This document shows, one piece after another, positions 11,901 through 23,900 of a stretch of 64,000 nucleotides of DNA. The notes under the pieces were generated by a model that worked only from the letters and a program-made list of their open reading frames with translations, was not told the origin of the DNA and searched no databases. The DNA is from Laguncularia racemosa (Eukaryota > Streptophyta > Magnoliopsida > Myrtales > Combretaceae): the NCBI GenBank assembly GCA_037954665.1, contig JBBMOL010000038.1, positions 1,550,001-1,614,000 on the forward strand. Direction: 5' to 3'. Within the stretch, counting starts at the first letter, position 1. Every line of letters begins with the position of its first letter. Both the position numbers and the translations under genes were made by a program.

Positions 11901-14900
11901 AAACAGGAACTATTTATGTGACTGTAGACTTTGAGGTAGGGAGGCAAGATAGTGGATGATTAGGTGCAGGAATTTGAAACCCTCATGATTAGATGTAGGT
12001 CAATCGAACCTCCAGAATAAACCCTAGCACGCTTCATCTCAAGGCTGAAATATAAGATAGCGTGTGTTGTTGAGCTGCAGCACTAAAGTACACTTGATGA
12101 GGCTATTCAGTTAGCCTTGAAAGTGGAGAGGCAAAGGAGGTCCAACTTATTCAGGGCTCTAAATAGCAGGCCCAATACTACTACCAAACCTATAGCAGCT
12201 AACGGTCGATTAAGAGGGGCAAAGGCGGTAGGTGAGATAGTGAGAGTAGTGAAAAAAACTACCCTTAGCACTACTAGAGAAAATATACCCTCTCTGAAGG
12301 GTAAAGAGGTGATAACACTAGATGTGAGGTAGGCTATTCCTAGATCTACTAGTGGAAAAGTACATCAAATCAAATGCTTTAAGTGCATGGGATTTAGGCA
12401 TATGGTAGCACAATGTCCAAATAAGAGGGTAATGATTGTTATGGAGGGCACTAGGGAAGATGTTGAAGATGAGGAGAAACAGACTGAGCCTACAGATTTG
12501 TCTGTAACACTGTAGGAGTATTATGATGACCTGACTATAGAAACACATGAGGAGCGTATAGGTGAACAATATCTACCTATTAATGTGTTACGTAGGACAC
12601 TAACCATATCTCCTGATGCTAAAGATATATAGAGGGAGAACATATTCCACACCTCTTGCAGGATCACAGGTAATCTTTGTATACTCATCATTAATAGTGA
12701 TAGTTGCACGAATGTTATATCTGCTACACTAGTAGACAAATTACATTTGTCCACTAGCCCACATCTTAGCCCTTATGACTTGCATTAGTTGGATAATCAG
12801 GGCAGTATGCATGTTACGCTAAGGGTGAAGGTGCCTGTAAGTGTTGGACAGAAATATTACGATGAGATCCTATGTGATGTGATTCTTATGCATGCATTCC
12901 ATTTGCTGTTAGGTAGACCCGGTTGTTTTATCGGCAGGTGTTACATGACGGATTCAAGAACACCTACATGTTCAATGTGGGCGGGTCTCGCATAATACTG
13001 TCACCAATGACTCCATCTGAGGTACATCAGTTTCAGGGGCAGATCAGAACTATTTCCACTACATTTGGTAACTAGGAGAATAGGTCAATAGAGATGTTTG
13101 GGTTTAGTTCCAGAAATAACCCTTTAGATTTGAAGGCAAATCTTTCAAAAGCCCGAGGAGATGATGGGAAATTTTCCAGCACTATAGATGCTCTCAGAAC
13201 TCGATTTGGATCATCATCCAAATCGCTCATATTTCATTTTATTTCTTTTATCTAATAAATATTTGAGTAATAATCTTACAGGTACAATAATATTTCTCTA
13301 TGAGATGCTAAATGACTTACATTAGTTGATGACCATGGGATATTATTAGATTTGCATCCAAAGGCCCGCTGCGATTGATTTCACTTCGAAGCATTAGCAC
13401 TTGAAGATTTATATTATTTTTGTACTTTGTAATTGTTATTGGACCATTATATGTTGTAATTTTCTTTTGAGACACTTTCATTTTTTTATAATTTTCATTT
13501 AGGACCGACCACCTTAAAAGTAGCATAGTTATAATTTTGTAGACTTTCTAACCTTAAGAGAGCAAGTATAAATACTTGCTTAAGTAGGGTTTTGAGGAAG
13601 CCAATTTTCAAAACAAACACTTCACTTTCACATGAGAGAACTTAGAGTTTCCTAGTTCAATTTTCTCTTATCGATTTCAATCCCAAGAGTTGAGATTATG
13701 GCGAGTGCAACACTTGAAATTGTGAGTCATATCAATTTCAAATTGTTGTGTTTCCTTTTCTTCTCTAGTATGTAATATCTAGGGTTGAATTGGAACATTT
13801 CTTGGTTAGATTTGATTAAGTTTTAATTTGAATTAGTGAGCTTGTTTGAAGTAGTTATCACACTTGTTATTCATCAACATTTGCTTATTATTGTTAACGT
13901 GAATTGCATTTTAGATAAAAAGGGGGATCACTGTTGTGCTTTTGCTAAATATTCTTGAAGTTCACGTGGTATTTCAAGTTTGATTAGTGTGCATTGAGGG
14001 ATTTGATTCATTGTGGTGGATTATTTCATTATTTATTGACTTTGGATCTCTTTGCACCCATTAGGAATCATGCAAATTCCTAGCTTGTTGAACTGGAATT
14101 GTTTGGTTGCATTTAGGGTTGGTTTTTGTTCCATTTGATTGCGTTTAATCCCCTTTTAGGCACATCACTAACTATTTAGATGACGTGGGTTTTTATTAGG
14201 CACTTGTGTCACTATATGTAGCTCTCAATTGCTTATTGATACAATGGAACTAAAGTTGATACAAGTTGGGGCATTCACAGTAAAGTTATAGATGGGTCGT
14301 AGACATTGATGCATCCTATACCACTAATGTAATAAATTCTACTACTAATGGCTGATACTTGTAACAAATCCAATATGAGACAATCACAATGCTAAAAAGA
14401 ATTCAAATTGTCCCCCACAATTTGATGATGGTATAGGGATTAATAGAAATATCTAAACATACATTATGTAATTATATACATGTTTGTTGATTTTTGAGTC
14501 TTCTAAAACCTTGAAATGCTATTTATGATGTTCGTCTCATTTAAATAATGAATTAAATAAATTGATTTTTGATGCATTTAGAAATTTTAGACTTATATGT
14601 GGAAATGTGGTTTGACATGCATATGCACTTTTACAGTGTAGATATCTCATTAGGCTTCTTGCTCGTCACTCTTTGGGGAATTATGTTTTTTTGGAAATTT
14701 TAGTAAATGGACTGAAAGAATTAAGAGCATAAGATCTAGCCTTATATGGCCTTATCAAGTGGCAAGGATATGCATGGATTAGCTATACCAAGGGTCTAGA
14801 TGATGCGCATTAAAGTGTGAATTGACAATAGTTGAAGATTGAAAATTTTCGATATAAATAGGGCCTTAACCATACTAGCAATCTATATGAGATGTAATGT

Positions 14901-17900
14901 ATATCATTGGAACATCAAATAATTTTATGATTAACATAAAATTTTTGTGGAATCAGAAGCCTATAAAAGACCCACAAAATTAGTAATCTCTATATTTATC
15001 CTTTGTCTATATATTTGGTGGTGACTTTGAGGTCCTAGATGTTCCTATGTTGGTATTCTTAAGAAACCAAACATGTAGGTCCCCTTATCTTAATGTCCCT
15101 CCAATATTTGAGGCATACACAAGCTTTGATGATTTCCAATTTTAGTCGAAGGTAGTAAGCGTTGAAGACTCACTCGCCTAAGCTAAAAATTAACTCAAAA
15201 GAGACCATCAAAGCAAGTGTAACCATGACATCTTATACTATGAAGGACAATATTGGTATCATTTTCAATTTAGTTGACTACCATTCGAGAACATTTAGAT
15301 TTCTCCCTTCTCCATCATCTTCTTTTACATGTTGTAGCTTATAGACCACCTGTTTAATCCCTCGCAATTTAGCTTTTTTAGGTGATTTATTTGCTCCTTT
15401 TAGATGATGAAGTATGCGAACTATTGGAATGATTGGTACTCTATGGTGGTTGGGGTGGTGGTTGCAATCTAACCTTGTGAAACATGAACAAGGTCCTTAG
15501 CATTTCTTGTACCTCAACATCAAATGCAACAGCATCACCCTTTGCAGTATTTACAATGAAAGTCTTGTATAATTCCTCAAAGAGATTGGGAGCACCTTCA
15601 AAATTGAAGCAGAAATTGAAAATCACAGTAATATAAAGAGGTAGAAAAAGGTAGAAGTAAGACCTAAGTGTTGCCATTATTGTTGTTGTTGTGGAGTTGA
15701 TCACTTAATCTTTAGAAACATTTTCTAAAGTGTTCGTTATGTTAACAAGGCCAGGAAGTATAGCATTGCTTGTTATGTAGTAGGAGTAGAAGAAAGCATT
15801 TATTGGTTCTATGAAAGCCTTTAGGATTTTTACCATACTCTTATATGTTCTCTATTCCCTAGAGTTTATTGACCTAAGGTTAAGCTCACTACAATGAGAA
15901 TTATGAATATGGAAGTTATAGAATGAGGTAACTCCTTTTTTAACTTTTAAGGCCGTGTCAAGTATTTTAAATGTTAAATTTCACCTTGTTAGGCACTTAA
16001 GAGAGGATATCTTCAAGTTGTGTTGCTGGTAATGGCAACATTTTGCATATTCATTGTGTTTGCACTTAGAATGGCAAATAACTTGAATTGCAAATTAGAT
16101 CTTAGTAAGGTGATTCACTAAACCACAATTCTCTAACTTGAACTATACTATCAAGTTGAGTATATGACAAATATGATGAACAAGCAATAATTTTCCAACA
16201 TAGATGGGAGCTAGCTACTGCTTTAATGGTCTTATTGCAGTAGTGCTATTAGAAGTGTTGTCGAAGCTTATGGTAAGGAGCCTACAAATGTTATAGGCTC
16301 TTACGACATCCATGATGTTTAAGATTACTATGGGACCTATATGTGCTTCTAAGAATAATGTGAAAGAGATTATCCTCTTTTACATTAGTCAATTCTTATC
16401 TTATAACACACAAATAGCTATCATTGATATCTTTTTATGTGCATTTTCTATTTAAGTGTGATTTCAAAAGAGGTAGTGGATAAAAAAGACATGCTTCCGA
16501 GCAGGTTATTGCTGAATTGAGGTCTTACTCAGATGGCATGTCGAAATATGCATGTAGTGTAGTAGTTGGAGTCTTGTTGCATATCTTATTATGGGATTAT
16601 ATCTCCTTCATTACTATTCTTTTGGAGTTGTATTCAAATAGAAAATGCACACCAAATTAATGTATGTTTCATCGGCCAGATTAAGCAATGATTAGAAACC
16701 ACTTTCTTCTAGTGCAACATGAAAATCATAAATTAAGCTCAACTCAGTTCAATCATACATATGCCCTAACAATAACAATTTAGTACAACATTCTTTCATG
16801 TAACGCAAAAAAATGTACACCATAGGAAGACAATTTAGCAATTCACTAGCGAGGGGACTATTAGGTGGTGGTGAGGGGGGAAAGCTCCATAGGACGTTTG
16901 CATTGGTTGTGAGTACTTTTGCATTGGTGGGATAAACTCATGGTGAAAAGTGTACAGTAGGAAGGTTTAAGAGGTGTTTAAAGTGCTTGTGAGAGAGAAT
17001 ATTGAAAGTTGAGGAGGGGTATGAAAGTGAGGGAGTAAGACTATTACTATTTATAGAGGGGGGGCCATTAATTCGAGTGGTCATTAGGTACAACGTGCTT
17101 GCATTAGCGAGCAACGTAGAAATGTTGTGCCCTAAAAATCTTTTTTTTTTTTTTAAATTTTAGGGAACAATGAGCCCATTTTGTCCCCTAACAATCAATT
17201 ATTTTTTTTACTTTGAGCGTTGGGGCTAGAAACATGATCATATCGCCTCACAATGCGCCTACGTTGTGCCTTAACATTGATAAGTGTCCACATTGCTGGT
17301 GCCATGAATTTGAGGGCTAATTGTGTCAGCATGCAACATGCCCATGTTGATCTCTATTTCTATTTATTAAAATAGGAACATGGGCACCTTGTTGCATAAT
17401 GTGCTCACCTTAATCACTATTTAAAAAAATAAAATAAAATAAAATAACATTGGCACATTAACTATTAACATGGCCATATTGCTTTGCAATGTACCCACAT
17501 TTGTATATGCATTTCACTTACCTATAAATTCTTAATAATCCCTCTATGCCGGAACCTTACAAGTTATTTCCTTATTATTTCGAAGACATTTCAACACACA
17601 CACATTCTCTTCTTATTCTCAAATTTATGTAATTTATGAAAGCTATCAACTATAATTGAAGAGATTTGGAATTTTATTTTTTATTTCCTCTTGAACAGAA
17701 AGTGGTACAAGTATTGTACATATATACTAGTATACAACCTATCTTTCCTTAATCTAAGAAGACTAAATTAAGAATAAAATTATATCAAATTACATCCCAT
17801 AAGATTTGATTCTGTAGCTATAAATTCTCAAGATTATATGGCTGTCAATTAGCCATATTCTTTCCTTATTTATCCATCAGAATCTAAATACTAACTTTGG

Positions 17901-20900
17901 AAGATTTTCAACACTCCCCCTCAAGTTGAGTTGTAAATGTTGTACAAACACAACTTGTGACTCAATTTTTCAAAGTTAGTCTTTGAAAGAGCTTTGGTGA
18001 GAATATCTGCTGTTTGAGATTTTGTAGGAGTATACATTAGTTGTATAATTCCTTTCTCAATCTTTTTTGAGATGAAGTGCCGATCAATTTTGATGTGCTT
18101 TGTCCTGTCATGGTGCACTGGATTCTTTGCAATACTAATGGTAACTTGGTTATCACAGAATAGCTTCATAAACCTTTCACTTGGTACTTTGAGTTCACTA
18201 AGCAGTCTCTGTATCCATATGCCCTCACAGATACCAAGAGCAAGTGCTCTAAATTCAGCTTCTACACTGCTTTTTGAGACTACAGATTGCTTCTTGCTTC
18301 TCCAAGTCACAAGATTTCCCCAAACATAGGAACAGTATCTTGATGTAGACCTTTTGTCTGAGATATCTCCTGCCCAGTCTGCATCTAAGAAGATTTCAAC
18401 TTCATGGTTCTTATCCTTCTTGTATAACAAGCCTCTTCCTGGTGTCATCTTGAGATATCTCAAAATCCTGTTTACTACTCCCATATGTTCTTCTATTGGG
18501 TTGTGCATGAACTGACTCACAACACTAACAGAAAAACCAATGTCAGGTCGTGTATGTGAGAGGTAGATTAGACGTCCCACAAGTCTCTGATATCTCCCCC
18601 TGTCAACTAGTGTACTGTCTTTCTCAGCTCCTAACTTCTTGGTTGGATACATTGGAGTGTTAGCAGGTTTACATCCAAGCATGCCTGTCTCCTTTAGTAA
18701 GTCTAGGACATACTTACGTTGAGAGACAAATATTCCTTTCTTGAACCATGCTATTTCCATACCCAGAAAGTATTTAAGATTACCAAGCTCTTTGATTTCA
18801 AATTCCTTGGCTAGGAGTCCCTTCAATCTCAGTAGTTCTTCTTCATAGTCACCTGTCAGAACGATATCATCCACATACACAATTAGTATGGCTATTTTCT
18901 TTTCTAGGAGAGAATTTTACAAATAGAGTGTGATCGGCTTGACATTGGGTGTATCCATGCTTTGTAATTGTTTTTGCAAATCTGTCAAACCACGCACGAG
19001 GAGATTGCTTGAGCCCGTGTAGAGATTTTCTAAGTTTGCACACTTGGTTGCTGTTGGATGAAGTTTCCAATCCCGGGGGTATTTCCATGTAAACTTCTTC
19101 TTCTAGATCACCATTCAGGAAAGCATTCTTTACATCCAATTGATGTAATGGCCAGTCTAGGTTTGTTGCAAGAGAGAGAAGAATTCTAATAGTATTGAAT
19201 TTGGCTACCGGAGCGAATGTTTCTTGGTAATCAATTCCATAGGACTGAGTAAAACCCTTAGCAACAAGACGTGCCTTTAGTCTCTCAATACTGCCATCAG
19301 CTTGATGTTTAGCAGTAAAGATCCACTTACAACCCACAACCCTTTTTTTCGGAGGAAGTTTTGTGATCACCCATGTGCCATTCTTCCCCAAAGCCCTGAT
19401 TTCTTCATAGATTGCCTTTTTCCATTCTGAATTTTTTAAGGCTTCCTGAATGGAGTTAGGTACCTGCACTTTGTCAAGAGTCGAAACAAATGCCTAATAG
19501 GAAGTAGATAATTTACCATATGAGACAAACTTTTGAATAGGATGTTGTGTACAAGTTCTTACACCCTTTCTCAGAGCAATCGGCATATCACAGTTGTCAG
19601 TGATACTTTCAATTCCAGGATTGGAGTTTCCCTTATCTGAGTGAGTTTGAGTCGGCTTTGGACTTGGTTCAAGCTCTTGGACAAGTGTGAGAGGTGTTGG
19701 GAGTTCCATCCCTGTAATAGGCCTCTTCCTCTTAACATAGATACAAGGTTCCTTATTCACGGTTTGTGATGATTTGGGTTAGTTGGGAACAGATGACACT
19801 GGAGTTTGTGGTGGTGGACTTTCTGCTGGTGTATCAAGGGTGAGAGGATGAGTGACTGGATCAAGTTGAAACGACTCGATAGAAGGTTGCAGTGATGGAG
19901 GATCAAGAGGTTGGATTGAATGACTAAGATCAGGTTCCCAAAGCTGATATTCCCTCAAATTCTCCCCTTGAATTTCAGCTTTGGGGTAGTATGCTTGATG
20001 TTCAAAGAATGTCACATCCATTGAGTTGTAGAATTTCCGGGTATTGGGAGAATAACATTTGTAGTCTTTTTGTTTTGAAGAATACCCAAGAAAAATACAC
20101 TTGATGGATTTTGGATCCAACTTGCTGCGGTTTTGCTGCTGTATATGAACAAATGCTAAGCACCCAAACACTTTCAGTTCTAGTGATGTGATGATTTTGG
20201 TATGTGGAAAGCGTTGAAGGAGGACTTGATGAGGAGTTTGAAATTTAAGAACTCTGGATGGCATTCTATTGATGAGATATGCAGATGTAAAGACGGCTTC
20301 TCCCCAAAAGAATTTTGGAACATGTGTGGAAAACATGAGAGATCGGGCCACCTCAAGTAAATGTCTGTTTTTCCTTTCTGCTACCCCGTTTTGTTGGGGA
20401 GTATCAACACAGGAATTGATGTGAACTATGCCTTGTTCTAGGAGATAAGAACCTAGAACGGATTTGCAGTACTCTTTGGCATTATCAGTTTTAAAGACTT
20501 GAATCTTGGTCTGGAATTGAGTTTGTATCATAGAGTTGAAATTTTTGAAAAGTTGACATATTTCTGATTTTTCTTTCATGAGGAATATCCAAGTCAACCT
20601 AGTGTGATCATCAACAAATGATACAAACCATCGAGTTCTTGTTATATTTTTCACCCTTGAGGGACCCCATACATCGCTATGAATCATGGCAAATGGATGA
20701 GATGGTTTGTACAAACTACTAGGATAAGTATTACGAGTGTGTTTGGAGTATTGACAAATTTCACATTGAAAATGTTTTGGATTTTTATTAATAAACATTG
20801 AAGGGAAAAGCTTTTCTAAATACACAAAATTAGGATGCCCAAGACGATAGTGACACAACATAATTTCACTATCTTTATTGACATAGGAATTGAAAACAGA

Positions 20901-23900
20901 CTGACTTGTAATAGGGTTGCCACTTGCAGGTTGAGTTTGTTTACTTTGAGGAGAATGGTCCTTGAGGAGATAAAGTCCCAAACACATCTCAGCACTACCA
21001 ATCGTCTTCCCCGAATCCAATTCCTGAAACTCACATAAGTTTGGGAAAAACTTAGTTACACAATTTAGATCACGAGTCAATTTACTAATGGAAAGTAAAT
21101 TACAGTCCAAACTAGGAACATGGAGAACAAAATTTAAAGTCAAATTCTTAGTAATCTTGACTGAACCAATTCCCTCAACTTTTGATAATGAACCATTAGC
21201 TATTCGGACTGAGGAGTTGCTATTGGATGGACTGTACTTGTAAAATGTTGTTGCATCTCCTGTCATGTGATCTGATGCTCCAAAATCAACAATCCACGGT
21301 TTTGTGTGCCATTTGTCAACCATAAGGGCCAACGAAGAATTACCTTTTTGTGCTAACAAGCTGGTTCCAGACCTAGAAGTGTTGGATTGAGGCTGCGAGA
21401 CAGTGTTTTGACTGAAGAGTTTCTGTAAAATTTCCAATTGCTCTTTGGTGAAGGGACTTAACCCGTTTGAGGTTGAAGTTGTGTTGTCATCTGAGGATGT
21501 TGCAATTTTAGCATGACTGTCTTTGTCATTGGTTGCTCTTGATGCCTTCCAATCAGCCGATTTCCCATGGATTTTCCAGCAAGTTTCCCTTAGATGACCA
21601 GGTTTGCGACAGTGATCACACCAAGGTCTCCCTTTCCTTTGTCGATTGTCATTGTTGTTTGGTGGTGGTCCTCGTTTTGCAAGGGCAGAACCTTCAAAGG
21701 TTGGAGTGGAATTTTGTGATCCCATCATAACCTTCTTTCTGGTTTCTTTACGTCGAACTTCAGAAAAAGCTTCTCGGATGCTAGGAAGAGGCTTGGTTCC
21801 CATAACTCTGCCTCGGACTTCATCCAGATTTTTGTTAAGACCAAGAAGAAATTTGAAGGTTCGTTTTTGTTCTACAATCTTCCTGTATAAGGCTGTGTCT
21901 TCGGGGCACTTCCACGTGTGAACTTCAAACAAGTCAAGATGTTGCCAATAGCGAGTAAGGGTATTGAAATATTGAGTAACAGTAAGATCTCCTTGTCGGA
22001 GATCATGTAGCTTGGCTTCAACCTCAAAAAGTTCTGAAGTGTTTTCAGAACTGGAATATGTTTCCCTAACTGCATCCCACATTTCCTTTGCTGTCTTATA
22101 TAGGAGAAAATTCTCACCTATCTCATTATTCATGGAGTTTATCAACCAAGACATCACTAAGTGATTCTCAGTGTTCCATATCTTGAATTGTGGATCATTT
22201 TTCTCTGGAATGACACCTCCAGTGAGATATTCATCTTTTCCTCTCCCATAGATGAACATCATCACAGATTGGGACCACTGGAGAAAGTTGTGACCATTGA
22301 GTTTGTGTCCAGTGATGAGAAGAGATGCACTTTCAGTTCCTCCATGGCTGGTTTTAGTAGGGGCTGGGAATGATGTGACTTCGGATGAGGAAGAGTCTCT
22401 TTCATTCATCATTTTCCTGGTGAAGGCAGATTTAATATTTTCCAGGAGATGAAGGACTGACCAGTTGGTTGAAGGAGAATGTTGTGATGCTAGAGTGTGT
22501 ATGTGAAATGGCCTAAGCTGTCGGAGCCCTAGCTATGGTTGAGAAGGGAATGACAAAATCATGCTAGACAAGTGAATAGATCCGACAGAATTACGCCAGG
22601 AAGAGAAAGGCTCATGGCAGAAAAATAACTGGTCAGAATGATGGAAATACGTCAGGCAAGGAAATAGCTCTGACAGAAGCACGTCAGGAAGAGATTGGTT
22701 CACGGCAGAGAAGAAGAGAGAAAAAAAAAATCAGAAAGAGACGGCTCTGATACCATGAAGAGATTTGGAATTTTATTTTTTATTTCCTCTTGAACAAAAA
22801 GTGGTACAAGTATTGTACATATATACTAGTATACAACCTATCTTTCCTTAATCTAAGAAGACTAAATTAAGAATAAAATTATATCAAATTACATCTCACA
22901 AGATTTGATTCTGTAGCTGTAAATTCTCAAGATTATATGGCTGTCAATTAGCCATATTTTTTCCTTATTTATCCATCAAAATCTAAATACTAACTTTGGA
23001 AGATTTTCAACAATAACAATGGAAGACCGTGAAAATCCAAACATATGCAACAACAATTCCTTTCCCAATCTAAATGATTATGATGATTCATGACTATTCA
23101 ATAAAGGTCTTACATCTTTAGCGAATCAAGTGAGGAACCAAAACTTCCCTGTTCCTAACTAGCTACCCTTGGTGCTTGAAAACGTTCCAATGATGGAAAC
23201 ATAGGATGCATACACCAACGTTTAGTATATGCCTAGGAACATGACATTACTATCCTTAAGGGCTAGCAGCAATTGTGGAGGGATAGTACGTGTCATAGTT
23301 CTATATTAAGTGAATTTATATTTTTATTTTATAAATATTTTTTTTACCAAAATAAAGATATTTAATTGTATATATACTATTTTCATATTAGGAAATGATG
23401 GTTACCCATTACCAAGTTCTAAGAAACACTGACTTCACGAGTATCACAAGTGTCCAGGCGTTACGCGGTAGAAAGTAGACAAACCTTGTTTAGAATTACT
23501 TTGTTAACATTCCTAATAGGCAAGTTGTAAAGTGTTTGACTTGCTAGAAAGTATTATTCGGTAAGACAAAATCTAGAACAAGAGACCTTTGAAGACATTT
23601 TGCAGTGCATTGGAAAGCAAGGAGGTCAACTCATGTAGGTGTTACACACCCAGTCGAACACTAGTACATTGGCTCTCAATGATAGTAATGAGAAAGCTTC
23701 CTTTGGCATTGATAAAAAATAGGCATGAGATATACTCATGCAAATGATAGCCATTATAGGAATATTCTTGCAAACCACAAAGAATGAGCAATGGGCAATC
23801 GGCTCAATGCAGCCAACATACCAACATGTATGTTGACAAACCCTTAGAAATAATACGATTGACTTTTTCAAGCGTAACCGTGAAGAGCTTAAGGAGGAAT

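Larger units (their letters stand above)
9005..14167 (+). mobile_element. Ty3-type LTR retrotransposon with gag and protease only
   Basis: A 5' LTR of 1,007 bases (9005-10011) and a 3' LTR of 1,006 bases (13162-14167), roughly 95% alike by eye. They are flanked by an exact 5-base target duplication, CTAAC (9000-9004 and 14168-14172). The 5' LTR starts TAATGGG where the 3' copy starts TGATGGG, a G-to-A change in the canonical TG. PBS TGGTATCAGAGC is at 10018-10029 and a GAGGAGA purine tract lies directly before the 3' LTR. The internal part is only 3.15 kb and has no reverse transcriptase, RNase H or integrase. It is therefore a deletion derivative or non-autonomous family needing helper proteins. 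It is antisense to the host gene. Confidence 0.92.
17657..23012 (-). mobile_element. Young Ty1/copia retrotransposon, sense to the MATE gene
   Basis: Two 257-base LTRs (17657-17913 and 22756-23012) differ at only six positions that I count, about 97.7% identity. Flanks are ataat and ataac, a five-base duplication with one change. On the minus strand the LTR begins TGTTGAAAATC and ends CTCTTCA. The primer-binding site TGGTATCAGAGC (22744-22755 on plus) abuts the 5' LTR, and a GAGGGGGAG purine tract abuts the 3' LTR. The internal region encodes a near-complete gag-pol with two in-frame stops and one frameshift. It is the most recent dated insertion in the intron. Confidence 0.95.

Noticed and set aside
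15441..15704. 87-codon minus-strand ORF as a functional host gene
   Set aside because: A related frame in the right arm is full of stops, and it lies within the inverted relic. Kept only as part of that relic.
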